DNA from: an uncultured Eggerthellaceae bacterium
GTDB taxonomy: Bacteria > Actinomycetota > Coriobacteriia > Coriobacteriales > Eggerthellaceae
Direction: 5' to 3'
Length of the DNA stretch: 64,000 bases
NCBI GenBank assembly: GCA_937892845.1
Contig: CALBGP010000001.1
Span: 124,001-188,000 of the forward strand
Part shown: piece by piece, positions 1-7,696 of the stretch
Numbering within the stretch: the first letter of the stretch is position 1
Layout: the number at the start of each line of letters is the position of its first letter
The notes under the pieces: model-generated
Database searches by the model: none
Told to the model about the DNA's origin: nothing
Seen by the model: the letters and a program-made list of their open reading frames with translations, nothing else
Made by a program: the position numbers and the translations under genes

Positions 1-759
1 GAGGGGCTCAGCATCCATCTTCACGGCTCCGCAAGCCTCGAAATCATCGCGCGAAAGGTACGCCATGCACCATTCACCGTTCTCCGAGACGGTCAGGCGA
101 TCCAAAATAAGACTCTCAAGCCGAAGAGAGGCGATTGATCTGCGTTGATACACCTCCCGCGAACATGAGGCCGGATCAGCGCCTGCGGCAACCATCTCAC
201 CCGCTGCCCGAAACACCGATTCATCGGTGTTCTGATACTGGAAGCGACCGGTGTCGGTCATAAGGGCAACATAGCAACATGCGGCGATACCGGGACTGAC
301 GGGCACGCCCATGAATGAAACAAGATCCCATATGAGCTTTCCGCAAGCCGCAGCATCCGCGTCCACATAGTTGAGGTCGGACATGGTCGAGTCAACGGCA
401 TGATGGTCGATGGTCACCGTCAGCTCAGCTTGGTCCTGAATGTCTGCCGCAGCACCGATTCTCGAACGGATGGGAACATCGCACGCGATGAACACTTGCG
501 GGGAACCGCTGTAATCCTGCGCCGCAATGAGACGGTCGGCCCCTGGGAGGAACTTCAGACCGGCGTCGATGGGCTCATCGCGCACAAGCAGGCGATCGAC
601 CTTCTTGCCCATAGCCTCGAGCGCGAGCGCGAGCGCGAGCTGGGAACCCAAGCAGTCTCCATCCGGATTCACATGCCCGCATACGGCGAACGTATCATAT
701 GCAGCCAAAGCCGAAGCAATCTCGGCCAATGTTGTGTTTGTCTGAGGGGTCAAAGCCAT
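1..759 (-). CDS. nrnA: DHH-family phosphoesterase (nanoRNase/pAp phosphatase), 3' end cut by window
   Basis: Only the N-terminal 253 residues are in the window; the reading frame is open to base 1. Near the N-terminus the translation has GHVNPDGDCLGSQ, the metal-binding His/Asp motif I of the DHH superfamily. Around residue 120 there is a TIDHHAVD motif, and further on TDTGRFQYQNT, typical of NrnA proteins that degrade 2-5 nt oligoribonucleotides and dephosphorylate pAp. The ATG at 757-759 lies 6 bp after the rbfA stop, the usual last position of a rimP-nusA-infB-rbfA-nrnA operon. A run of alternating Ala-Leu codons near residue 43 is encoded by a hexanucleotide repeat. Family assignment is secure; the exact substrate preference is inferred from the family. 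Confidence 0.9.
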   Translation of the reverse strand, partial: MALTPQTNTTLAEIASALAAYDTFAVCGHVNPDGDCLGSQLALALALEAMGKKVDRLLVRDEPIDAGLKFLPGADRLIAAQDYSGSPQVFIACDVPIRSRIGAAADIQDQAELTVTIDHHAVDSTMSDLNYVDADAAACGKLIWDLVSFMGVPVSPGIAACCYVALMTDTGRFQYQNTDESVFRAAGEMVAAGADPASCSREVYQRRSIASLRLESLILDRLTVSENGEWCMAYLSRDDFEACGAVKMDAEPL

Positions 760-765
760 AAGAGG

Positions 766-1173
766 CTACCTGCCCTCTTCGGACTGAACGCCCTGCTCGG
801 CTTGAATTCGGGAGATGGCAGCGCTCTGGTCGTTGCGCCAGGCATCACGGGCCAGCGCGCCGGCAATGCGTTCGGCCTCATCGACGCTGCGATCAAGGAT
901 GAAGCGCAGTTCAGGCGTGACCCGCCAGGAAAGTTGACGGCCCATCAGGCTGCGGATGCGACCCGATGCGGCAGCAAATCCGGCCGCAACATCATCGTAG
1001 CGATCAGGTTCGGTGACATAGTAGACATTGCATACGCTGCGGTCGAAACTCACTTCGCAGCCGGTGATGGTGACAAGGCGAAGACGCGGGTCGCTGACCT
1101 CGAACAACAGGATATTCGCAAGCACTTCACGTGCCTGCTCGTTGGTTTTGCGGTTTGCAGAACTCTGCTTCAT
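766..1173 (-). CDS. rbfA: ribosome-binding factor A
   Basis: A 135-residue protein of the usual RbfA length, a KH-type RNA-binding factor that matures the 5' end of 16S rRNA in the 30S subunit. The N-terminal stretch REVLANILLFEVSDPRLRLV and the later TPELRFILDRSVDEAERI match the family. The ORF can be extended 14 codons upstream, but AAGGAGG sits five bases before the ATG at 1171-1173, so that start is chosen. It is the fourth gene of the operon, 80 bp after infB and 6 bp before nrnA. Confidence 0.93.
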   Translation of the reverse strand: MKQSSANRKTNEQAREVLANILLFEVSDPRLRLVTITGCEVSFDRSVCNVYYVTEPDRYDDVAAGFAAASGRIRSLMGRQLSWRVTPELRFILDRSVDEAERIAGALARDAWRNDQSAAISRIQAEQGVQSEEGR

Positions 1174-1253
1174 GGCCGCCTCCTTCCATGGAAAACGCAG
1201 GGCGCCGTCCGACACGAATGCCGGATGGCGCCTGCATAGAATGCTTGTGCGGG

Positions 1254-4046
1254 CTACTCGGTACGTTCAACCTCTTCGATACGGTAGCCTTCGATCGTAT
1301 CGCCGATCTTGATGTCCTGATAGCCATCGACACCGATACCGCACTCGTAACCTTGCTTGACGGTTTTGACATCGTCTTTGAAGCGACGCAGCGAGGAAAT
1401 GGTGCCTTCGAAGATGACCGTGGAGTTGCGGACGATACGAACCTTATCGTCGCGCGAAATCTCACCTTCGGTGATATAGCAGCCGGCGATCGCACCGACC
1501 TTGGGCACCTTGAAGACGTCGCGCACTTCAGCGATGCCGGTATCGCGTTCAACGATTTCCGGAGCGAGCATACCCACTCGAGCCGCGTTGATTTCCTCAA
1601 TGGCCTGGTAAATGACGCGGTACAGGCGGATATCGACCTTCTCATGCTCGGCCGCCTTGCGCGCACCGACCGTGGGACGGACGTTGAAGCCGATGATGAT
1701 GGCATCAGATGCAGCAGCCAAGGTGACGTCGGTTTCCGTCACGCCGCCGACAGCGGAATGGATGATGTTGATCTTGACTTCGGACTGATCCATCTTGCTG
1801 AACGCATCACGCAGAGCCTCGATGGAACCCTGGACGTCGGCCTTGACAACCAAGTTGAGCTCACTGGTCCCCTCGCCGATGCGGTTGAACAGATCATCCA
1901 GGCTCATATGGCTCTTGGCCTCCTGCTCCTTCAAGCGGGCACGAAGAGCACGCTCTTCGGCAAGCTTGCGAGCATCGCGTTCGTCCTCGAACACACGGAA
2001 CTCATCGCCCGCAGTGGGAACGCTGGACAGGCCCAAAATCTCGACGGGGTCAGAAGGTCCGGCAGACTTGGCATGCTTGCCGCGTGGATCGATCAGGGCG
2101 CGAACGCGGCCGTAGCTGGTTCCGGCAACGACGACATCGCCCGGCTTGAGCGTACCGCGCTGGACCAGAACGGTCGCAACAGGGCCGCGGCCCTTGTCGA
2201 GATTGGCTTCAATGACGAAGCCGGAGGCCAAGGCGTCGGGATTGGCCTTGAGTTCAAGCACGTCAGCCTGCAGCAGAATGGTCTCGAGCAGTTCGTCGAT
2301 GTTCAAACGCTTCTTGGCGGAAACGTCGACGAACATGTTGGATCCGCCCCACTCTTCAGGGATGACACCGTACTCGGTGAGTTCCTGACGCACGCGATCA
2401 GGCGTAGCAGCGGGACGGTCGATCTTGTTGACGGCAACGACGATGGGGACATTCGCCGCCTTCGCATGGTTGATGGCCTCGATGGTCTGGGGCATCACGC
2501 CGTCGTCGGCAGCGACGACCAAGACGATGACGTCGGTGACCTGGGCGCCGCGCGCACGCATGGCAGTGAAGGCCTCATGGCCGGGGGTATCGATGAACGT
2601 GATGCGTCGACCGTTGATATTGGCCACGGATGCACCGATATGCTGGGTGATGCCGCCCGCCTCACCGGCAGCGACGCCGGTATTGCGGATGGCGTCGAGC
2701 AGAGAGGTTTTACCATGGTCGACATGACCCATGACGGTGACCACGGGAGGACGCGGTTTGAGATCATCCTCGGTGTCGTTGTAGACAACGGCATACTCTT
2801 CTTCAGGAGAAACCACGCGAACCTTGCGACCCAGGTCATCTGCGATGAGTTCGATGAGGTCATCGCTCATGGTCTGAGTGACCGTGAGCACTTGACCGAG
2901 CATGAACAGACGCTTGATGACATCGCCGGAGGGAACGCCCAGAAGCTCTGCAAACTTGGCAACCGTGGCGCCCTGGACCACTTCGACGACGCTGTCGTCC
3001 AAAACGAGCTCGGGATCCAAACCGCGCTCGATTGCCTGCATCTCACGGCGCTCACGCTCTTCGGCCTCGCGCTTCTCCTTGCGCTTCTTGCGGCGCCCTT
3101 CGTTTTCATTGCTGGAAGCCGCAGCGACGGCCGCACGGGCTTCGGCGAGCACCTTGTCACGCTGGAGCTTTTCGGCCTGGACGGCCATCTGCGCGTAGCG
3201 ATCCTCGCCGGACGCGCCCGCAAGCTCGGGGACATCAGGTTCGAAATGATGTCCGCCGCGCTTGGATGCGGAACTGCTGGCTTTGGCAGCGTGTTGATCG
3301 CGCTGCTGTTTTTTCGCGGCACGGTTCGCCTGGTTTGCCTCGGCGGCCTTCTTCTTGTTGTCCTTCTCCGCGCTCATGCGTGCATTCTCAGCTTCGATCT
3401 GAGAAAGAAGGGAGCTGAAAGACGACTTGGGACGAGGCGCAGGTGCGGGCTTGCGAGGTGTGGGCTTGGCATCCTTCACGGACTTTTTGCCATTGCGTGC
3501 GGCAAGGGCTTCGGCGACAGCCTGCTTTTTTGCAACCTCAGCAGCAAGCTTCGCAGCTCGCGCATCAGCGGCCCGCTTGGCTTTCGCTGCGGCCTCGGCG
3601 GCCTTCTGCTCTTCGATCTGCTGAGCAAGGCTGCTCAGGCCCGAAGAAACCGTGGAGGGAGCTACACGGCGCGCAGGCGCTTCAGCACCTTTGGCATCCT
3701 GGGGCTGCGCAGCAGGCTTCGTCGTCTCCCTGCGTGCGCGCTCTGCCTCACGAAGTGCACGTTCGCGCTCGACCGCCTCACGGCGCTCGCGTTCCGCTTC
3801 CTCTTTCCGCTTGCGCTCAGCTTCCGCCTCAGCGCGCGCTGCCGCAGCGGCTTCGGCATCAATCTCAGCGGCAACCTTTTCCCCAAGCTCAGGGGCAAGG
3901 GTTTTGCGAATCATATCGACGTTGGCATCGGAAAGAACGCTGGCATGGCTTTTCGCGGGGATCTTCATCTCCTGAATGCGAGACAGCAGATCCTTGCTGT
4001 CCATGCAGAACTCTTTCGCCAACTCATGAACTCTCATGCTGGCCAT
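1254..4046 (-). CDS. infB: translation initiation factor IF-2
   Basis: A 930-residue GTPase that places initiator tRNA on the 30S subunit. The N-terminus carries an IF2_N-like domain (MRVHELAKEF), followed by a long low-complexity segment (roughly residues 60-330) rich in Ala, Lys, Glu and Arg as in other high-GC bacteria. The G domain shows GHVDHGKTSLLDAI (G1), DTPGHEAFTAMRARGA (G3) and NKIDRP (G4). The C-terminal domains end with IEEVERTE. ATG at 4044-4046 is preceded by GAGGAG at six-base spacing; an ATG three codons downstream is the alternative. The gene follows nusA directly: the ylxR gene found between nusA and infB in many Firmicutes and Actinobacteria is absent. Confidence 0.96.
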   Translation of the reverse strand: MASMRVHELAKEFCMDSKDLLSRIQEMKIPAKSHASVLSDANVDMIRKTLAPELGEKVAAEIDAEAAAAARAEAEAERKRKEEAERERREAVERERALREAERARRETTKPAAQPQDAKGAEAPARRVAPSTVSSGLSSLAQQIEEQKAAEAAAKAKRAADARAAKLAAEVAKKQAVAEALAARNGKKSVKDAKPTPRKPAPAPRPKSSFSSLLSQIEAENARMSAEKDNKKKAAEANQANRAAKKQQRDQHAAKASSSASKRGGHHFEPDVPELAGASGEDRYAQMAVQAEKLQRDKVLAEARAAVAAASSNENEGRRKKRKEKREAEERERREMQAIERGLDPELVLDDSVVEVVQGATVAKFAELLGVPSGDVIKRLFMLGQVLTVTQTMSDDLIELIADDLGRKVRVVSPEEEYAVVYNDTEDDLKPRPPVVTVMGHVDHGKTSLLDAIRNTGVAAGEAGGITQHIGASVANINGRRITFIDTPGHEAFTAMRARGAQVTDVIVLVVAADDGVMPQTIEAINHAKAANVPIVVAVNKIDRPAATPDRVRQELTEYGVIPEEWGGSNMFVDVSAKKRLNIDELLETILLQADVLELKANPDALASGFVIEANLDKGRGPVATVLVQRGTLKPGDVVVAGTSYGRVRALIDPRGKHAKSAGPSDPVEILGLSSVPTAGDEFRVFEDERDARKLAEERALRARLKEQEAKSHMSLDDLFNRIGEGTSELNLVVKADVQGSIEALRDAFSKMDQSEVKINIIHSAVGGVTETDVTLAAASDAIIIGFNVRPTVGARKAAEHEKVDIRLYRVIYQAIEEINAARVGMLAPEIVERDTGIAEVRDVFKVPKVGAIAGCYITEGEISRDDKVRIVRNSTVIFEGTISSLRRFKDDVKTVKQGYECGIGVDGYQDIKIGDTIEGYRIEEVERTE

Positions 4047-4090
4047 ACGGGACTCCTCACTATCCTTCAAGCAACCGGATTGCGGGGCTG

Positions 4091-5293
4091 CTATTCATTG
4101 TCGGTATGGACGCCGCAGTAACGGCTGCCAGGACGGGCGTGATTGCGGCAACGGACGCCGTCTTCAGCGACGTAAGCGCAGAATCCGTCATCGTCTTGCT
4201 CCGGCTCCTCATCGAGAAGCAGGTTCTCCTCAACACGGGGCGCAGAGGCGAAGCTGCCGCTTTCGATGTTGATATGCCAGCCGGTCAGACGGGCCGCAAG
4301 GCGTGCGTTCTGACCCTCCTTGCCGATGGCCAGCGACAGCTGATCATCCGGAACGATGACGGTGGCGTAGTTCTTGTCGGTTTCGACATCGACGCGCGTC
4401 ACGCGGGCCGGGCTCAAGGCGTTCTTGACGTAGACGGCGGGATTCTCGTCCCACTGAATGACATCAACGCGCTCGTTGCGCAGCTCTTCGACAACCATGC
4501 GAACACGGCTGCCCTTGGGTCCGACGCAAGCGCCCACGGGATCGAGGTTGGGTTCACGGCTTGCAACCGCCACCTTGGAGCGCACACCGGGCTCACGGGC
4601 GATGGACTTGATCTCGACCATGCCGTCATAGATCTCGGGCACTTCGAGCTCGAAAAGGCGGCGGATCAGGTCGGGATGGGTACGGCTGACGACGATGGCG
4701 GGGCGCGCCTGGTCACCGCGGGGGCGGGGCTCCAGGGAATTGGGGTCGCGCACATCGACGATCAACGTCTTCAAGCGCTGGTTGTGGCGATAATGCTCGC
4801 CCTCGGGGCGCTCGTTGGGCTCTTCGGGATTGCGCTTCTGGTCATAATGGGGCAGCTCAGCCTCAACGCCATCGCGAATCTTGATGATGGTGAATTCGGG
4901 GGTCACCTGCAAAACGGTACCGGTGACGATATCGCCCACCCGGTCACTGAACTCCTCGTAGATGCTCTGACGGCCCGCTTCGCGCACGATGGAGGCGATG
5001 ACGCCCTTGGCGTTCTGCGCTGCGATTCGGCTCACATCGCTCGGGGTCACATCGCGCTCTTCGAATTCAGAGTACTCACCGGTTTCCTCATCGGGCTCAC
5101 CGACGGGAACGAGCTCATAGACGTAGATGCGCCCCGTCGTGCGATCGATGGTGACGCGGGCGTCCCATTCCAAGTCGAGAATGGTCTGGTAGCTTTTCGC
5201 CAGGGAGGCTTCAAGGCGCTCAATGAGATAGAACTCATCGATCTTCTTCTCATGAGCCAAAGCCTGCAGGGCTTCCATCAATTCCGATGCCAT
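4091..5293 (-). CDS. nusA: transcription factor NusA with Cys/His C-terminal tail
   Basis: A 400-residue transcription pausing, termination and antitermination factor. The order is an N-terminal RNA polymerase-binding domain, an S1 domain (about residues 125-200, GDIVTGTVLQVTPEFTIIKI), then two KH domains including ACVGPKGSRVRMVVEEL and LAIGKEGQNARLAARLTG. After the KH domains there is an acidic linker and a last 30-residue segment with C372, C382, C393 and H396 (CX9CX10CX2H), which looks like a small zinc-binding knuckle and is not part of the core NusA fold. Two adjacent ATGs (5293, 5296) follow AAGGAAG; the downstream one has the better spacing. Second gene of the operon. Confidence 0.95.
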   Translation of the reverse strand: MASELMEALQALAHEKKIDEFYLIERLEASLAKSYQTILDLEWDARVTIDRTTGRIYVYELVPVGEPDEETGEYSEFEERDVTPSDVSRIAAQNAKGVIASIVREAGRQSIYEEFSDRVGDIVTGTVLQVTPEFTIIKIRDGVEAELPHYDQKRNPEEPNERPEGEHYRHNQRLKTLIVDVRDPNSLEPRPRGDQARPAIVVSRTHPDLIRRLFELEVPEIYDGMVEIKSIAREPGVRSKVAVASREPNLDPVGACVGPKGSRVRMVVEELRNERVDVIQWDENPAVYVKNALSPARVTRVDVETDKNYATVIVPDDQLSLAIGKEGQNARLAARLTGWHINIESGSFASAPRVEENLLLDEEPEQDDDGFCAYVAEDGVRCRNHARPGSRYCGVHTDNE

Positions 5294-5361
5294 CATGCTT
5301 CCTTTCGTTGCTTGATTCCTTATCAATTCATTATTGTGCTTGCTATCAATCCAGTAGGGCG

Positions 5362-5829
5362 CTACCGAAACTCGATGACGCCTTTGACGTTGGCTTTCTT
5401 GACCTCTTCGAGGGGAATCCTCACCTCTGCCCCATCCACATCGAGCTCAACGCATCCATCGGAATAGCCCTTGAGTTTGCCGGTGAACTTGCTTCGTTCG
5501 TTGATGGCGTGAATGGACGTGAGGCTGACCTGTTCACCTGCGAACCGGGCGAAATGCTCAGCCGTACGCAGGGGACGGTCGATTCCGGGAGAGCTCACTT
5601 CAAGGGTGTAGGCACCGGGAAACGGATCGAGCCTATCCATGATCTCGTTCACCCAGACCTGCGCCGCGGTGATCCCATCGAACGTGATTCCGTCAGGCGT
5701 GTCAAGATAGACGCGGATGGTGGGCGCCTTGCGCGATCCGACAACCTCCACGGTGACGATTTCAATTCCATTCTCGATAGCCGTAGGCTCCAGAGCCTCA
5801 AGCAGGCTGCGCTCTTTCGCTGTCAGCAT
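5362..5829 (-). CDS. rimP: ribosome maturation factor RimP
   Basis: A 155-residue protein of standard length for RimP, needed for 30S maturation. It has the N-terminal alpha/beta domain with VTVEVVGSRKAPTIRVYLD, the diagnostic YTLEVSSPGIDRPL and a C-terminal SH3-like part (FTGKLKGYSDGCVELD). The start is the ATG at 5827-5829 with GGAGGAGG four bases upstream; an 18-codon upstream extension has no support. First gene of the rimP-nusA-infB-rbfA-nrnA operon. Confidence 0.93.
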   Translation of the reverse strand: MLTAKERSLLEALEPTAIENGIEIVTVEVVGSRKAPTIRVYLDTPDGITFDGITAAQVWVNEIMDRLDPFPGAYTLEVSSPGIDRPLRTAEHFARFAGEQVSLTSIHAINERSKFTGKLKGYSDGCVELDVDGAEVRIPLEEVKKANVKGVIEFR

Positions 5830-5892
5830 CGATCCTCCTCCCCGCCCCCCATCGTCATGCGACTGACGCCGAGGAGGCTCCATATAAACAAA

Positions 5893-5959
5893 GAAAGCGG
5901 GACGGAGCCCACTTTCTCAATACTCGAAAAAGTTGTAGGCATCGGGGCTACCCGACGCC
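5893..5959 (-). promoter_or_regulatory. structured leader of the rimP-nusA operon (two hairpins, possible attenuator)
   Basis: On the minus-strand transcript two stem-loops lie between the promoter and rimP. The first pairs 5957-5959/5951-5955 with 5938-5940/5942-5946 (one mismatch). The second pairs 5912-5916 and 5908-5910 with 5893-5897 and 5899-5901, and is followed by a T-rich stretch (CTTTCTTTGTTTAT), so it resembles a weak intrinsic terminator. In E. coli, attenuators in this operon leader respond to NusA; the same role here is inference. It could instead end transcripts from the chaperone gene upstream. Confidence 0.5.
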
Positions 5960-6009
5960 GAACGCACGCTTGCACACCAGTAAGTGCCGCACATCTGCGA
6001 TACCGTTAC

Positions 6010-6038
6010 TTTATACCACGCGCAGCGAATTCTGTAAA
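6010..6038 (-). promoter_or_regulatory. sigma-A-type promoter of rimP-nusA-infB-rbfA-nrnA
   Basis: Read on the minus strand: TTTACA, a 17-base spacer ending in TGG, then TATAAA. The -35 matches TTGACA at five of six positions and the -10 carries an extended TG element. Transcription would begin near 6003, giving a leader of about 174 nt. Confidence 0.65.
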
Positions 6039-6070
6039 CCCATCACGCATATGACACAACAGCATCTCAT

Positions 6071-6730
6071 CTAACATGCCTCCGCCTGGACATAGGCACG
6101 CAGAATCCTCGCAGTGGATCTGTAGAACTCCAGCGACGTCTCACCCTCAAGGGCGTCAGCGAACCTGCCCATCCACCTCAGCGCATGCTCTGATGCGAAC
6201 ATGCCGTACGCTGCCTCGGCGCTGCCACCCGGCAATCGGTCTTGAGACGGGGCACCAGGGGAAGGAACAACGATGCCCGCCTGAACCGATGCCAGGTACT
6301 GCAGCAGCTCAAGCTCAGTGGAGACATGATCGAGCGATTCGTTCGTCCCTTCTGGACGGCCCAAACCGCAGTCTTTGCAGAAACGTTCCACATCCATGGC
6401 CGCCTGGCTCACGAACAGCAACGGCGCAACACCGCGATCATGGGCGGACCAGATACCCTCGTAGATGCTCACAGGCGGCTCATGGGGACCGAGAAACAAC
6501 CGCGTGGCCTCACGGCGAAGCGCATGCTTCGCCTCGTCGAAGTCAAGCCATGAGTCGCAGCCCACCGATCCGATTTCGAAGCGGTCGGCGATTTCCTGCG
6601 CACAGCCCTCCCACTCCCCTGACACAACGGCCCCAACGAGCTCGTCTCCGGGATACGCAAGGGACACAGCAAGAAACTCGCACACGGAGGCCGTGGCGCT
6701 CCAATCCCTTTGTTCTATCCAGTTTCCCAC
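6071..6730 (-). CDS. TorD/DmsD-family molybdoenzyme chaperone
   Basis: A 219-residue all-helical protein of the TorD/DmsD redox-enzyme maturation chaperone type, which binds Tat signal peptides and apoenzymes of the DMSO-reductase family in the cytoplasm. Seen: an N-terminal helix with CEFLAVSLAYPGDELV, the central LFLGPHEPPVSIYEGIW (the family often has a Y/F-x-x-L-F-x-G-P-x-P-P motif with E near the Tyr) and a helical C-terminus. The GTG at 6728-6730 is chosen because AAAGGACAG lies just upstream; a TTG 22 codons earlier has none. Last gene of the molybdoenzyme operon, consistent with serving the Tat-exported catalytic subunit. Confidence 0.8.
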   Translation of the reverse strand: MGNWIEQRDWSATASVCEFLAVSLAYPGDELVGAVVSGEWEGCAQEIADRFEIGSVGCDSWLDFDEAKHALRREATRLFLGPHEPPVSIYEGIWSAHDRGVAPLLFVSQAAMDVERFCKDCGLGRPEGTNESLDHVSTELELLQYLASVQAGIVVPSPGAPSQDRLPGGSAEAAYGMFASEHALRWMGRFADALEGETSLEFYRSTARILRAYVQAEAC

Positions 6731-6799
6731 AATCTGTCCTTTCCCGTGGGTTGACCGAACTGCGCAGATGCAGCACTGCACGGCGACACGCGACAATCC

Positions 6800-7234
6800 C
6801 TACGAACGGCCCTGCTTTACAATGACGGAAATTCGCGGCCAACTGAGAACCACATGCACAAGAGCCAACGCCAAAAGCAGCTTAGCAGAAACCGAATGAA
6901 GCGTATTCCAGACGAAATAGCCATCGGCAAACAGCCCCAGCGAAGGCAGGATAGCGCCTGAAACGAGAATGCCCGACACCGCGCACAACACGATATCCAC
7001 GAAGATGAGAACATCGAGCAACGATGTCGCGATGATTCCGGGTCTGCGGGCCTTGAGACCGGCAGCGCCGGATTTCAGAAAATCGTAGAGCCTGATGACA
7101 ACATGAGCAAGCATGGCCGCAACCACCGCAACGCCCAACCATTCATGGACCGCATAGCCCGTGAATGCCGGGTACAAGGAAACGGCGAAAGCCGCTACGA
7201 GGACGGCATCAAACACCAGAATAGATCTACCCAT
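6800..7234 (-). CDS. four-helix membrane cytochrome b-like protein (DUF4405 type)
   Basis: A 144-residue protein of almost only membrane helices: about residues 4-24, 32-50, 70-96 and 112-134. Histidines sit in the second helix region (H30 in VHEW, H44 in AHVVIR) and in the last helix region (LHSVSAK and VHVVLSW), the pattern expected for b-haem ligation in DUF4405/cytochrome b561-like proteins. It starts four bases after the stop of the CX4CH haem protein, so the two probably work together, passing electrons between the quinone pool and the periplasmic side. Family call is from helix and His pattern only. Confidence 0.65.
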   Translation of the reverse strand: MGRSILVFDAVLVAAFAVSLYPAFTGYAVHEWLGVAVVAAMLAHVVIRLYDFLKSGAAGLKARRPGIIATSLLDVLIFVDIVLCAVSGILVSGAILPSLGLFADGYFVWNTLHSVSAKLLLALALVHVVLSWPRISVIVKQGRS

Positions 7235-7238
7235 GATA

Positions 7239-7598
7239 TCACCGCGCCTTCCTGACGATGATGATGGCTACGCATGCCAGCAGCGCGGGAACCAGAAGCC
7301 ATACATTGAGACTCATATCCGATGCCTGGTGATAACGGTTCGACAGCGTCTCCCAGGCATGACATTCAACCGAGGAACAGCTCTCTTCAGGACATGTCAG
7401 CTCATGCACGCCATCGGGAGCGGGAACCGCATCGAAGCCATGGCATTCACCGGATGCGCATCCAACGGCCGGACATGCGGAATCGGCAGTGATGGGCTGC
7501 GGCAGATCAACGTCCGCATCAGCCAACCGGGCGACTCCGAACACAGTCGCTGAGACAAGCAGGAAAGCGCACACGACAATTGCAATGCGCCGAAACAT
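7239..7598 (-). CDS. small exported protein with two CX4CH haem-type motifs, anchored at both ends
   Basis: A 119-residue protein. Residues 1-28 form a signal-anchor (RRIAIVVCAFLLVSATVFG) and residues about 96-115 form a C-terminal membrane helix with positive end KAR. Between them are two copies of one unit: Cys-Pro-x3-Cys-x4-Cys-His, as CASGECH and CSSVECH. CX4CH binds c-type haem in tetrahaem cytochrome c3, so a dihaem cytochrome is the likely meaning; no other family is recognised. GAAGG precedes the ATG by about seven bases. It sits between the NrfD gene and the DUF4405-like gene, suggesting an electron relay of the molybdoenzyme complex. Confidence 0.65.
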   Translation of the reverse strand: MFRRIAIVVCAFLLVSATVFGVARLADADVDLPQPITADSACPAVGCASGECHGFDAVPAPDGVHELTCPEESCSSVECHAWETLSNRYHQASDMSLNVWLLVPALLACVAIIIVRKAR

Positions 7599-7696
7599 CT
7601 GATCACCTTCTCACGGCGGGACGCACCCGCTCATCCGAAGGGATGCGCACCGGGCTTTTCGGCGCGCACCCCTGTCAATCGAAACCGAGAACGCGG

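Noticed and set aside
1131..4121. 996-codon open frame on plus opposite infB
   Set aside because: The minus frame is unmistakable IF-2; the plus translation has no recognisable family and is an effect of strong codon periodicity in high-GC DNA.
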